Below are positions 46,282-59,200 of a DNA stretch of 64,000 bases, piece by piece. The notes beneath the pieces are model-generated. The model was given only the letters and a program-made list of their open reading frames with translations, was not told the origin of the DNA and ran no database searches. The translations under genes were made by a program, and so were the position numbers. The stretch is from Dentipellis sp. KUC8613 (Eukaryota > Basidiomycota > Agaricomycetes > Russulales > Hericiaceae), in the NCBI GenBank assembly GCA_002286715.1, contig NSJX01000004.1, positions 446,253 to 510,252 on the forward strand, written 5' to 3'. Within the stretch, counting starts at the first letter, position 1. The number at the start of each line of letters is the position of its first letter.

Positions 46282-49200
46282 TCAACTATGCACATCGCCG
46301 TTCCCCAACGCCCCATTCGGGACGTCCAACATGAACGGCAGCGTCAGTGCCTCTCTCAGCGCAGCACCGGTGCCGTCGATAGAGTGCAAGAACCGGAGGA
46401 GCTCCCGGCAGAGCTGCCAGTCTTTCGCTTCCACCGCCTTCGCGAGCAGCCGCAGCGCATCGTCATTGCCGGCCTCGAGCTGCTCGAGACTGTGCAGCAC
46501 AAGCAGATACGATCCTCCCGTGCGCAGACGGTGCGAGGACAGGCACGTCTGAAACGAACGGGGTGTTACTTCTATTCTGTGATGGCAGATCGAAGCCGCG
46601 GGGTGTACGTGCACGTACCTCGAAGAGCGATTTGGGATTCCCGACAATGTCGAAGAGGCGCCGCCATCGCGTCATCTCCGTCTTCCGCGCACACCCCACG
46701 ACGACGTCCAGGCAGACATCGAAGTGGTCCAGAAAGTCCACCACGACCGGAAGCAGATCGTCTCCGGCCGGCGGCGCGTCATCTGCGGCGTCCGACTCCA
46801 CTACGGTATGTAGTAGGATTTCTAGCGCATGCGCGAAGAAGACGAGTTCCTGGTAGTGCGAGGCGAAGAGGACCGCTTCGCGGACTTGGCCGGCTGCTAG
46901 ATGCGAGAGTAATATGTGGTGAAGGAAGAGATGCGACTGAATGATGCTTTGTTAATGACAGCGCGGAAACGCGGAAACGAGACACTGACGCTCGTGGCAT
47001 GCCTGAACATCACAAACGGCAGGTTCATGCGCGAAGTGATCTCATGCTCAGCTCCGATGATGATCCCCTTGTCCATAAGGACGGCTGACAATATGCATGC
47101 CCCGGTCAGCGTCTGCAAATTTTACGAGAAAGGTCCACCAACATAACGGGTAAAACTCTAGGGGGATGTTGACGCTCTCCTTGACATCCTTCCGCGTTTG
47201 AGCTGGCTCGTCGGTAGCTGGTGCCTCGATGGCCAGGGCATTGAGCCATACTCGCATGCCCTGTCCGTCGAAACCCCAAAGGGAGTTCTCCAAGCTACCG
47301 ATACCACGCAAATGGATCCAGCAGAACTCCAAGCGGTCGGCCAGAATCTGCATGTCATAGCTGACTTCGTCGCTGCCGGATTGCTAGGATTGCGGGTCAG
47401 AAAGGTACCAAAGAAGGGGGCCATAAACCCCTACTTTACGTGGGCGCAGTAGCACAAGCTGTCCCCCTACCATCATGAGCACGGTGGCCACGGAGAGATC
47501 ATCCGCCGGGTCTCCCAATTCTGATCATTGGGATGCGTGAGTACGGCAATCGTGGAAACCTAGGAGCAACTTACGCTTTTGAGCACTCGGTATCATCCAG
47601 CTCAGGGCACGAACTGCATTAGGATGGGCAATAATACCGTCGAACGTAATTGTGCCACACAGATGCAGTTGGATAGTGTCCGTTGTTGGGACAATCAAGT
47701 AGTGCATCAGAGTGTTGTCTGCGGTGTACACCAGCAGCGAGTTATCCACCAAGGATAGCATGACCACAGGAGATGACAGCATTTCTCGGTGAAGAACATT
47801 CTGGTTGCTCAACTCGAGGTCTCGTGAATAGAGACGGATCTGCGGTGGCACATCAGGAAAATGGTACAGCATAGCGAATTCGCTGAGCCTTACCTGCCAC
47901 GACTGGCCAACTTCCACGGCAGCGATGAGAACGTGATGGAACCACAGAAGGCCACCTTTTACAACAAATGCCTGTTCTTGCAATTCGTCTGTGAAGAGCT
48001 TCCATCGCCCTGACGTCGAGCTATAATGTGTAAGTCCTCGCCGGCCAGCAATGGCTATTAATCTCCCGTCTGCACTGATAGACGCATATCTAACGGGCCA
48101 ATTTGCTGCAAGGTAGTCCTGTGGTATTTTGATGTGCTGCCAGACGTCAGACTCTGGGTTGATGACACTCATATCTGGCTGGTCGGCTCCTCTGTAGACG
48201 AGGACACGATCATCGAGCTGCAGGAAAGCATAAGCAGTATTGTCCTATGCGCATGTCAGCTGAACTTCTTGAATGAAGTGCGGATCCACGTACTGGAGCA
48301 TGCTGTCCGGCTGTCGCGCTCTTTGCGAAAGGAATGATAAACAGTTGTCCGTCAGGTTCTATGACAGCAGTGAGACGAATTCGACAGATCGAAAGAGAAG
48401 AGAAACGTACTGTTTGGACTTTCCTGAGCCAAAGCAACAAGCTCAAAATTGCCAGGCACCCAGAACTATACAGACACCGTGAACAAGCACGTCTTCAGTG
48501 CAGTGAAGAAACCTACCAAGTCCTGTATCCCATACATAAAAGCGTCCTGAAATCTGTGCAACTGGGTAAACACGTCAAAATTCTACAGGCCATCTGCACA
48601 GACTCACTTTGATTCGTCGACCTGATCCTCCATGTCAAAATTCCATGCCAGGCAACGGCCGGCGACGCTCCAGACTGCCCACCCATGCTTCCATCCGACA
48701 GCTAGAACGTATCCGTCCGAGCTCCATTCCATTGCACAGACCGGGCCTTTCTCGTGCGCGATGAAAGCCTGAGGAATCTCCAAAACCTGAGGTTTGGGTG
48801 CCCCTCCCCCTTGTGTAGGGAAGCTAGTATATTCCACCAGCCCACTGAAAACATAACAATATTAGTTTGCACGAGGCGTAAGCCAAACAATTGACGTACC
48901 AGTGGGTACCGACAGCGACAAGCGAGAACCTGCTGTTCACAGCTACTTTCACAGCACGACGCGGTTGGTCGTACTCGTGGCCATTCGCACCCGCTTCATC
49001 TGGGTTTGGTTGCCTACGCTTCTGCACCCACTTGGGCACTTCAACATCATGAATGCATGTTCCGTGCCATTGAGAGTTGGGCTGTGAGAGTACGCTGTCG
49101 GATGATCGTTTGGCCTGCGCTTTGCCGTGTCGTTCATTCACGGCGTCCTGCAACAAATCGTCAGAGAGGAATGATGAGTGCAGTCCTAGATGGTGCATAC

Positions 49201-50197
49201 GATATCTGCATTCGAAACATTCGAGTCTGAATATGCGCTCTCGGTGAGCTGAACGAAATATGCCCGGCCGTCCGAGGTGATCCAAGACTCGACGTCCGAG
49301 CCTCGATACCAAGTAATATCGACAATTGTCACTGAGGTCGCCTTGTAAGCAACTATGCCTCAAACCAAGAGCAGAGACCAACCGTCGGCATCAACCAGCC
49401 ATGGAAAGTCGTGTTCGTTGAGCACCCAGCTGTCGTAACCGTACAACCGGCCTCCATTCCGCCCGTAGAGTTCCGTATCGTCCGTCATAGGCCATGGAAT
49501 ACGTTGTATGGATGGTGGGCTCTTAGTTGAAAATAAGATATAATGCTTTCTTGGTGACACGCTGCAGAACGCAAAGGTGAATCTTAACACACACGCTTCG
49601 GATATAGGGGTCACGAATACCTCAGAAGTGTACCATCAATTCGGACGACGCCTTCGAAGCGAAGTACCATGGATTGCAGAGGAGGTGCCTCTCCCGGGCC
49701 TGGGAGGAACTTGCGCTGGCTGCCAGGACCAAGCGGCGGGGTGTCGTACGGGACTTCTTCTGGATTATAATGAACGGATACCAGAACCAAGTAAGATTCC
49801 GACGTCTGTACACGCCTCTTCAGCTCGACTTGTATAGAGAGAAGGGGTTGGAAGCATACTTCTATGACGATCCTCGTCCCGTCGGTCGACCAATGTACAC
49901 GCTTGTTCTCGCCGTGCCCCGCCAAACTTGTTGGAGTTCGCGACAAATACGCCAGTATTGCAGGCGGCTATCATCGTCATATAGCACAGGGAACTGGGAA
50001 TGAATGGCCACGTCAAATGAAACGATTGCAGGAAATGTACGCACCCTAACTCGCCAAACCGCTATGCCATCCTTCGTGAGTGTGCAGAACAACGATTTGC
50101 GTGTACTCGGACAGAGGCAGATGACGGGCTGTGTCGAAGCATTGGGGAGTGCAGGCACGGTGGACAGCTGCCGTGCAGCAGATGTAGGGAAATACAT
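46282..50197 (-). CDS. RIC1: RIC1 homologue, subunit of the Rab6/Ypt6 exchange factor
   Basis: With Rgp1, Ric1 activates Ypt6/Rab6 for retrograde traffic to the Golgi. The start MYFPTSAARQLSTVPALPN leads to an N-terminal beta-propeller typical of the family: SLFCTLTKDGIAVWRVRPS, GHGENKRVHWSTDGTRIVIE, GPVCAMEWSSDGYVLAVGWK and WSVAGRCLAWNFDMED. Later blades include YASISADGRLIAIAGRRGL. The C-terminal RIC1 domain is seen in NLPFVMFRHATSSHLFLHHI, LSHLAAGQVREAVLFASHY, EMTRWRRLFDIVGNPKSLFE and the helical end with LRLLAKAVEAKDWQLCRELL. About 15 exons give a length near 1,000 residues, in line with fungal Ric1. No broken region is seen. Confidence 0.92.
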
Positions 50198-50698
50198 GAT
50201 CTAGCGGCTGCTATAGCCTGACTTGACGGAGATATGGCGGATTCACGGCGTCGGTGGTTCTGCAAAAGTACTAGCGGGATGGCGGTGTGAGATCTGAGGG
50301 AGGGAGGAGGGAGCGTGGAACATAACGAAGAGCACACGTCCGAGTCTATTTGGTCGGGAGTCCGGGGAAAGAGAAGGCGAGCTCAGTTGCCTGGACGCCG
50401 AGGAGCATGGGTGGCTTTCACGGTAAACATGGTTCAGCCTCGGACAAGCCCTGTCCGCTTTAGCCCGGCAAATCACCGTCGTGCAGTTGTCCACCTCACT
50501 CACACGTACCGCTGCACTGGGAACATCTGTGGAGAAGAGCTGGTGCATTGTGTGCGACGATATACTGAACTACTGATACAACAAATACGGGACCGAGCAA
50601 ACTAACGGACAGAGAAGCCGGACCAGAGAATACTAAGTTACGCTGCGAGGGGGTCAAAAGTCCCTAAGGATAAATTAATTTTCTGGACAGTGAACTGG
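50198..50698. other. Intergenic region upstream of RIC1
   Basis: About 500 bp between the RIC1 start and the PRELI gene stop, both on the - strand. It should hold the RIC1 promoter. A weak 96-residue frame on the + strand has no domain and is not called. Confidence 0.5.
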
Positions 50699-51508
50699 TC
50701 AGAACCGTGTATCATTGTCATCGTGGGGAGAGTCATCGTCCAGGTGGCCCTGACTTGACTCCGGGCTAATGGGACGAGCAGCATAGCGCATAGGCGTCGT
50801 GGGGTTGAGATACGCCGCTCCCATGGTCATAGGATTCAACCGTGACTGGCGAATGAGATCCAAGATGACGGAAACACCCTCACGAGACTAAGAAGGTCAT
50901 AAGAGTCTGTCATGGTATATAAAGTCGACTGAACTCACCCGCTGTACGTTAGCCTTGAACCGCGCTAGGCCATGATTTTCGATCCGTTTTGTAAGTCCCC
51001 AACCGAACCGAGAGATGATGCTTGCTTCAGTTTTCTGAATAGTTTTCCTGATATTCAAGAGACAGGTCAGGAGATGCCTAGGCCGTTGTGAAGATGCTTA
51101 CCCGTCAGGTGCTTGCTTGAACTCCTGAGTCTCTTGGACCTGCATGACCTTGACATGGTCCAAGTTTCTCGTAACACACCGAACTACTTTTCCTAGAGGA
51201 TCAACCTCGCTTTCTTCTATCACCCAGCTCTCAGCCCGCGACATGATTCCCCTTGGCGCCCATCTGGGCAAAGCGCCACGCTTGAGGATAAGGCGGGTGG
51301 TGAGAAGTGCGCCCGACGGCGTGAATTCCCGTGAAATCACGTCGCACGAAAGTACGTGCGAGGCATACGGGTTGGGATAACGCAGATAAAAGGCCAAAGA
51401 CACAATTGACCAGGGATCGCTGTGGGGACGTTCAGTATGCTGGGAGGTTTCGGAAGTGCTGCAAAGTAACACGTACTCGTACAAGAAGGATTGAGAAAAA
51501 AACCTCAT
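50699..51508 (-). CDS. PRELI/MSF1 domain protein (Ups-type mitochondrial lipid transfer)
   Basis: Intermembrane-space phospholipid transfer protein of the Ups/PRELI family, which works with Mdm35/TRIAP1. The N-terminus MRFFSQSFLYDDPWSIVSL and AFYLRYPNPYASHVLSCDV match the family opening closely; I use a GTACGT donor after LY that joins to DPWSIV. Further matches are LLTTRLILKRGALPRWAPRG, ESWVIEESEVDPLGKVVRC and RNLDHVKVMQVQE. Later exons encode TEASIISRFGWGLTKRIENHG, the C-terminal helix of the domain. The protein ends HDDNDTRF at the TGA 50699. Four exons, about 215 residues. Which Ups paralogue it equals cannot be judged. Confidence 0.9.
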
Positions 51509-51957
51509 TGCCAACGATCCCGGTACTTCGGAATAAATTTGGTTATGAGGTGAATATTGCGTTGGGGGTGCAGAAGAGAGAGCGAACAGCGGTGGGAGGA
51601 GAGGGGACGAGTGAAGGATGGCTCTCGATCACCTGGACGCGGATGTCCTCCAGAATACACTCGGCTTCGGTTTACGTCAGCGTGTCTCGAGACTCATGGA
51701 CCCGCCGAGTCGGCAACCGGTGACGAGAGCCTTGCCCCGTTCAAACGTTCCATTACGCCTGGACATGATGGAGAACACAAATATATGGATGCTATATCAG
51801 ACGTCGACTAGGTCCGAAAACTACATTGTACATGGTATGTTAATGTGCTGCCAATAGAAGGGTTCGGTGGCTAGAAATTAAGTGATACATGGTCGAGAGA
51901 AGGATCCCCTGCTTACTGTATTCAAGGTGTAAGATATAACTCCAACCGTGAACTCGC
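51509..51957. other. Intergenic region upstream of the PRELI gene
   Basis: About 450 bp between two - strand genes, with short + strand frames that carry no domain. No repeat, RNA gene or clear motif is seen. Confidence 0.5.
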
Positions 51958-53417
51958 CTAGTCGTATGTGTTGTCCTCTATCTGGTCTCCACCAGAGATC
52001 GAAATCCGCAGCCCATCATGCGCCGGCCGAAGCCACACCTCGCTCCCTTCATCCAATAAAGCGATTCCGCGCTGTTCGACGTCAGTGAGAGTGGTGGGAT
52101 CCTCGATCTTCTTCCCACCCACGACTTCCGCGATGGTAACGTACTCATCATGGGAAACCTCGTGACCGAACCCAGTGAGATAGGTCCTGTGCGCGCTTAG
52201 CCTCCTCGCGATATTCACAGACTGCTTGATGCCGAGATGCGAAGTGTGCGGATGCAACCGCAGGCAATCCAGAACGAAGACAGGGTAGCGCGATGGGGTC
52301 GTGGAATCTGACTCGGCGAATGATTGTTCCAGCAAAGCCCAAGAGTCGTCAGGTATATGCGAGACGTCAGATAGATACACCACGGAGTCCATGATCTTGA
52401 AGCCAAAGCAGATATAAGGGTATATCTTCGGCAAGAGTGATGGTATGTGTTCAGGAGAGGTATTATGAGCCGGAGACGAGGCTCCGGAAGACGATGCAGG
52501 CGTGGGAGGGAGGGTAGCCGTGGGTGTAGGGGTGAAAGCAGGAGGGGGTGCGCGAGAGAAGATGCGACCGTGGTGTACTAAACGAATATCTTAGACCATG
52601 GTCAAAACTCGACGGAGATGTCACTTGCCTGCGAAGGGGGTAATCTCTATTCCAGAATCATCTATCTCGAAAGGTACCTTGTCGTCGATGATATGCCATT
52701 TGACATCGGGGACCTAGATAACGAATCATCAGTAAAGAGTGACCCACGGGGATAAATGGGTACTCACATCGCCGCCCCCAGATGCATACTCCTTAGCGAC
52801 CATATACGGGAAAGACCTCTGCACCTCCGTGAATGTCGCCTGCGAGACGTAGACATCTATCCAAGGCTGCACGGCACCACCCAATGTCCAACCTGGAAAC
52901 GGTGTTAGGACGCGGAGTAGTCGAGATACCAGATGCAATACCTCGCAGATCGTCCAGACCATTCATAGCTACAGGTATATAACATTAGTATCTATATGCC
53001 TAAACTTGAAACGCATACTAACCATCAGCATGCGCATGCGTGATCAGCACGGCGTCTATCCGTCGTAGTCCATACTTCGGAAACCACTCTACGGCAGCAG
53101 CTTGGAAGTTCTTCCCTACATCAATGACAATCGTACTACGTCCAACATCAGATCAGCGTGAAATTCGAAACAGAACGTATACGAGAGCCCACTCACCGCT
53201 TTCGCCCATCCTTTCCGTCGATGCACAGCACAGCTGATGTGTTCCGTCGAATGTTCTTCTTCCCTTCTGGGGCGAGAGTCGAAAGACATGTCCGGCATGG
53301 TTTTGCGTCAGGGGGTGCAGTAAGGCAGTCCACGTGCGGCAAACTAGATGACGTCCCCGTCCCGAGAAAAATCAGCTCGACGCCGGGGGTATGAGGTTGG
53401 GTGTGAAGTCCGCTCAT
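51958..53417 (-). CDS. Metallo-beta-lactamase-fold hydrolase (PhnP/RNase Z-like)
   Basis: Single-domain metallo-hydrolase; substrate unknown. It starts with [21 protein letters not shown], followed by a Cys pair region ([14 protein letters not shown]) and [18 protein letters not shown]. The core motif, joined across an intron, reads [19 protein letters not shown]: the expected HxHxDH is HAHADA, so the last His is Ala. Later elements are [41 protein letters not shown] and [13 protein letters not shown], which supply further metal-binding His and Asp candidates. A Pro/Ser-rich insert ([16 protein letters not shown]) sits mid-protein. Seven or so exons. It ends [10 protein letters not shown]. 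Confidence 0.88.
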
Positions 53418-54067
53418 GTCAAGGGAAAATGAGGGGAACTGGTGGAAAAGCCGAGGGACTCTTTATAGAGCGTAAGTAACCGCTGAACAACAGGAGATAT
53501 GGATAGCCCCGGCACTGGTTTGGGGACCGTCAAGAAAACTGGTTGTCTCGATTGGCGCGCTTAGGAACTGATGGGACCGTGGCCGGTCGGGCTTATTGAA
53601 CCACACGGGCGGCGAGTTGCGCGATAGGGCTCTCGGACGACGTATGTGCCGAGCGACATCTCGAAAATCAGTCGCAGAGCATGACAGCAAAGGTATGTGA
53701 GATGACACGAGCGAACCACCTCCACCAGTTCCGCTGTCGGCGCAGAAGACCCGTTCAGGAACATAATTCCGATGTGATGCACGCGAACTCGACATCATCT
53801 TGTCGACATGCCTTCGAGGGTCAGCCGACGGCAAGATCACTATCTACATGCACGTGGTAATATCTTCTGTTGTACCAAGTAAAAATATATATATATATAT
53901 AGTTGGTTTGCGATTATCTGGCTGACCACGATCTTCCCCGAAACCCCGCGGGATATGATACATGACAGTAGCGATGACAAGAGAAAACAACTGTCTTGTT
54001 CATCCATAGCGATACAGAGTACACATGCAGAAATACAGGTATGGACCACTTATCTTTACGGAAGCCT
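53418..54067. other. Intergenic region with a short (AT)n repeat
   Basis: 650 bp between two - strand genes. A TA dinucleotide run lies at about 53886-53901. The proximal part upstream of 53417 should be the promoter of the metallo-hydrolase gene. A 125-residue frame on the - strand (53463-53840) is Ser/Arg-rich without a domain and is not called. Confidence 0.5.
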
Positions 54068-56095
54068 TCATTTGGTGAAGACTTAGATACATCATCAGTG
54101 GCGTAGACAAGCAATAGAAAAGATGTCAAACTCACTGGACACCACGTCCTCGTCTTGAACCAGATGGTTCAGTCCAACCTTTTGCGCGTGGGGTGAGAAC
54201 TTCGATGATTTGCCCTGAGACAATGGTCAGCGGCCAACGTGGTAAGATTATCGTGAACTTCGGCGTACCCTGAGATATGGTAAGTGATGTACTCCGACGG
54301 CGTAGTGATAATCAGACACTCACCAGACCAGTGCAGAACGGAAGTTAGCGGCAAGCGATCTGTGGATACCATTACAAACGTCCTTCGGTCGCGCCTCCAC
54401 ATCAATGCTCGGCGGTGAAACACATACTTCTAGCCTTACCTCGATGGTCGCCCCCTTGCGCATGCATATCGGATCCTCGAGATCTGGATGAGCGCCGCGC
54501 TTCTTCGTGTAGACCTTGACCAAATCAAGTTCTTCCCACATGCGATCGATGAGATAGTCCAAGCTAGGAACGACGATGAGTCGGCGCGTGTATACGAGAC
54601 GGAAAGGAGCGTTACTTCAGATCCATCTCACAGCTGATCACGATAGTATGGTCCTCCCGCGCAAGTTTGTCCATTTGCTCAAGACTGATTGCATCGATTT
54701 TGTTATACACATCTGCGACTGTGTGAATAACCCATAGGAAGACCGAAGGTCGTGAGACTCATACATAGGCAGGGAATATATTTCCGCGTCCCTGTTTTGT
54801 TCGGTTTAGCCAAATGGTTTCACGAACTGCACCACACGAAACGCACCGATGAGAACATCGATGAACTCGTCTGTCGTGATCTGCGAGGACGCGACGCGGT
54901 GTTACATGTGTTCGCAGCCCAAATCTTGTGCGACTTACATCTTCTCTGATCATAACGTCACAGTTATGCAGTTTATCTGTTCATATTAAGAGTCACTATG
55001 GCATTCCAAGACTAAAAGGTGACACGCTTACAGCTTTGTAGAATGGTTCGTATCGTCCTTTCATCAGTTCTAGTGAGCTTTACTGTCGCAGTGAACTGTG
55101 TTTGAAGCATGAGCCTGCGCCATGCGACGTAGAATCATAAGGCGTACAGTAATCTGCGAGCGGATAGTGTGTCAACAATGTCAAATGGCTGCACATAGTG
55201 TTCCCACTTACACCGCCAGTAGTTTTGCGCTTGAAGACAACATCTGGTCTCCTTTTGTTGAGACGTATACCTACAGCGTCCAGTTCGGCTTCAAGGAGAC
55301 GCCGTTGTTCTTCCGACTTTGTGGCGTCCAACATAATGACAATCAGGTCCGCGGTTTTCGCGGTTGATACGACCTGACGCCCACGCCCACGGCCTTGACT
55401 GGCGCCTTCGACGATACCGGGAAGATCTAGAAGCTGGATTCGGGCACCCTTGTATTCGATTACGCCCGGAATCGCCTAGTACGAGCATCAGTGGCTATGA
55501 CAGGAGCCCCATTCGAAAGGCTTGCCGTCAGTGTTGTGAACTCGTACGCCGCCGATTCCGAGGCTGTATGAGTGACTTTGCTAAGGAGAGTCGACTGATA
55601 TTTTTGTGAGCGGAAAATAGGGATAGATGCATCATGAAATGCCCATACCTTTCCAACGGACGGGAACCCTATCAGCGCAACTCTGGCATCTCCAGATTTC
55701 TGGACATCGAAACCAGTACCCCCTCCACCAGATTTTGCAGCAGGCTCCAGGAGTTGGGCGCGGTAGCGGGCGAGCTTTGCCTTCAGGAGACCTAAATGAT
55801 ATTCTGTCGCCTACTTGGAAGGATGTAAGCGCAACCGCGGGGCTCGGAATTATGCACTATCCACCTTGTTCTTTTGGGCTTCAGAAGTTCATTAGAGCTA
55901 CACTCGAAGGAGTACACGATTCACTCACTCCTCGCCATCTCCTCTGTACCGAGATATTTCAACTATTATCCTCCCCGAACAACATGGACTGATTGTCCTT
56001 ACCTTCGATCTCTTTGATCTTGAGGAAGCTGATCGTCAGGACAAAATACCAAGAAGCCAGGCTCTCATATTGCTTGCCTTTTCTACCACACCCAT
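54068..56095 (-). CDS. RBG1: Developmentally regulated GTP-binding protein 1 (DRG1/Rbg1)
   Basis: Translation-associated GTPase of the Obg-HflX class; yeast Rbg1 binds Tma46 and ribosomes. Tiny first exons 56078-56095 and 56003-56018 give MGVVEKIKEIE, then [20 protein letters not shown], the known DRG1 opening. G motifs are G1 [15 protein letters not shown]3 [19 protein letters not shown], and G4 in YVYNKID. The switch region [16 protein letters not shown] is conserved, followed by the S5D2-like insert and [19 protein letters not shown]. The C-terminal TGS domain includes [33 protein letters not shown] and [18 protein letters not shown]. The last intron is needed to reach the TGA at 54068. 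The first intron (56019-56077) has a GC donor. There are about ten exons. Confidence 0.94.
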
Positions 56096-56293
56096 GTTGA
56101 ATACGCCTGCCCGAAGGATACAAGATTTGGTGTGGGTGAAAGTGTGTGTACAAAAGCAAGTCAAAGACTCTAAGCGTCTATACGATCACATGAGCCCAAG
56201 TATAGCGAGCCGGTTACGTCAGCGATAGTTTCCTTGCTTCAACTGAAGCCACCATACAACTCAGGCCCAAGTGCGGCCTTGCTCACTTCTACA

Positions 56294-59200
56294 ATGATGC
56301 GCCGACATGCGCCAACCCTCTACCCTCATGCTGAAATCGACGGTGCCAACGAAGATGAAGACAATTGGGAACCGCAACAACCTTCACGCCCTCACCCTTT
56401 CGCCGCGTCCTCCAGTCCGGCCAATAACTCCATCCCAGGTCGGGTGAAATCCCGTCACAAACACTCATATTCTCCTGGTAGTAGCTCCTCAAATATCCTG
56501 TCCACGACGTCCTCTTCTCACATGCCTCAATATTCAGCAAAATACCATGACATCTACTCTCAGTTTCTCCGCAGGTATAGGTCCGATCCAGAAGAGGACC
56601 CAAGAAACGATCCCGACAGCCACTTCTTGCAGCGTGGTCTTGGGCAACTTGTGGATGCAGACGAGAGCGAGGACGAGGACTTGGCTCGTGTAGCTTTGGG
56701 AGGTGGTGGGGAAGGTCACGATAGACTCTCTTCTCTCATGCTCGATACTGAACCTATTGAGCCGGAAACACTGGAGGACAGGGAGCGCTTGGAGTGGCAA
56801 ACCATGCTGGCTTCCGTGCTTGATGGTGACGTACTCAAATCCGAGAAGACGCGAATAGCTGTTGCGCTGGCTTCATCTGGGGAGGAACAGGACAACGCGC
56901 ACCTCAACATTTGGCTCGGAGTCAGGGCAAAGATGAGGGGAAGGACAGAAGAAGAGGAAAGGAAGAAGCTCGAGGAGCGTCGGCTGAGGACGGTGGACCA
57001 CGTCATCAACGAGGTCATACACTTCCGAGCGAAGAACACAGAGGATTCTCCTGATCCTGGAGCTACGGCGCTACAACAGGTCAATGAGGTCATACGCCGC
57101 TTGGATGTCGTTCAATCGCTATATCCTAGTCTGAAGGCCTTCCAGCTGGACAAACCTATCATTGCAGAAGCAAGCTTCCAGGCCCATCGGGATACTTTGA
57201 TTACTTGGTCTAACGTCTTCTCATCCCTTCGGTATCAAATCAACGTTTTGCGCAAATGGACTGGTAGCGAGCTGGTTGACATCGATGCTCCGGGTACAAA
57301 TCCGGAATTGCCAATAGGCAACTCGCACCTGCCGAATCTACCCAGAGCGGACGGCTCCACGTTCTTGGACCGCGTCTTGAAAGAAGAATCTATCCAGATG
57401 ACTTTCGCCAAAGGATTTATGACTACTGTTCACTCTTATATCGGAGCTGCCCGCGATGCCCAGGTCAATCTGGCGACCTATTTCGAGGAAATGCAATTGC
57501 CAAGCTTCGAGCGCGAGCTTGTTCCTCTGATATCCTTTCCCACACAACTAGCCAAGGCTAGCCTTCGTGTACGATTGGACTACGCGCAGAAGCTCAAAGA
57601 TCCGGAGGTCCTTATCATCGATCAAGTGGTTGACGACCTCAAGCTCAATATAGGTATAGCGTGCACCTTGAAGCGCCAGTACGACGCGTTTCTGTCTCCG
57701 GACCCTGGCGGCCACTGGAACCTGCCTCCATGCATCAGTGAGGACTATGACTCCGTGGTACTCGATGCTTTGACATTCTTGTTCAAGTTGATCCATTGGA
57801 AGCTGAAGGGTGGCGCTAAAGACATATACTTTAAGGAGACGGATGTCATCGAAGCACAATGGCCCACATTCAATGATGTAGCCCTCACTGCTGCCGGTGG
57901 CGCTTCACTAGTTGCTGAACAGCTCTGGTAAGTACCTCGAGGTCCCTTTTCGATGCGATGCTGACTTCTCCTTAGTGCCTTGACGAATAAATTGATGGTT
58001 CGCGTTACCAATTATTTCGAGACTCAAGTGCGAGTTCCTATCTCGGACCGGCCCCTCAACCAGACCGCTCTCAGGAAAAACGGCATTCATCCACCGACAC
58101 CAGACGTTCGGGCGAACATGACTGACGAACAAATGGTCAGCTGGTACGGCAAAATCCTTGACAGCGTTCGGCTACGGTATCGTAAGTTGCAGCGATTTGT
58201 ACGGTGAGAACGAATTGTCCCGGCTGTTCGTAGTCGAAATCGCTGATGTCATGTAACTCCAGTGTCATAAACCAAAGGTTCAGCAATTCGGCTGAGTACA
58301 CGCTAGAAGGAGTTCCCCTGGAGTTGTTCATCGCTCAACTCGTTGACAGTGACCACTTCCTGGTCTACACCCAAACGTACGAAGAGGAAGGCACATACAT
58401 CATCGCTTCTCGTACGCTGCGCGAACACCCTGAATACATCCGGCGGATCCTTCTCGAAGCATTCCATGTCACAGAGCTTCTGGAAGATGACGGCCGGAAG
58501 GTAGTCGACGTTTACAATCTCGATGCAGATTACCCCGATGAAGCTGGATATCTACTCGTCTTGTCTCCTCGGAACCGATTCTTGTGGAACGGCCTAGTGT
58601 ACATGCTAGAGCTACCGAAGGTCGACCTTGATCTGAAAGACAATCGTGTCCGCTTGATTGCCGATGGAGCGCAACACAGATTGGCTTTAGCGAAGCAAGA
58701 ATTCTTAGAGCTCTTTGAACCCGTGGACGAAGACGGCATCGCCATCGATACTGGTCTCAAGCAGCTCACGTGCATCGCAGAGCAGCAGGCCCATCTTCCT
58801 ACCGTCAATCGAGAATTGAGGAAGACTGGACGTGCGACCAATCGCCTGGCAGAGTCTATTGTCGATTCCGTGCATCACGTTCGAAGTTCGCTGCAGTTCG
58901 CGAACAAGCGACAAGATTTGCTCGAGAACTGGTATCTCTTTGCTTCAGAACACGGACAACACGTGCAGAAGTACATGGACCGCTCGACGCTGCTTAAATT
59001 CAATCGACTGCTCATCAAATTGGCCATATCTTGGGTTTCCTTTATCTGCGACGATTGCGATCCCTACGATAGGAAGACATTCAAATGGGCTGTTAACGCA
59101 CTAGAATTCGCTTTGCATCGGACTAGGCGCAACAACATTCTTCAACTACCCAACGATCAGTTCGAAATGCTACGACAGAAGGTAGCCAGCTGTATGACGC

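Noticed and set aside
46288..46944. A 218-residue + strand frame
   Set aside because: Antisense to the conserved C-terminal RIC1 exons; the Arg-rich translation is a codon-bias shadow.
53463..53840. A 125-residue - strand frame between two genes
   Set aside because: Ser/Arg-rich without a recognisable domain; it lies in the promoter of the metallo-hydrolase gene.
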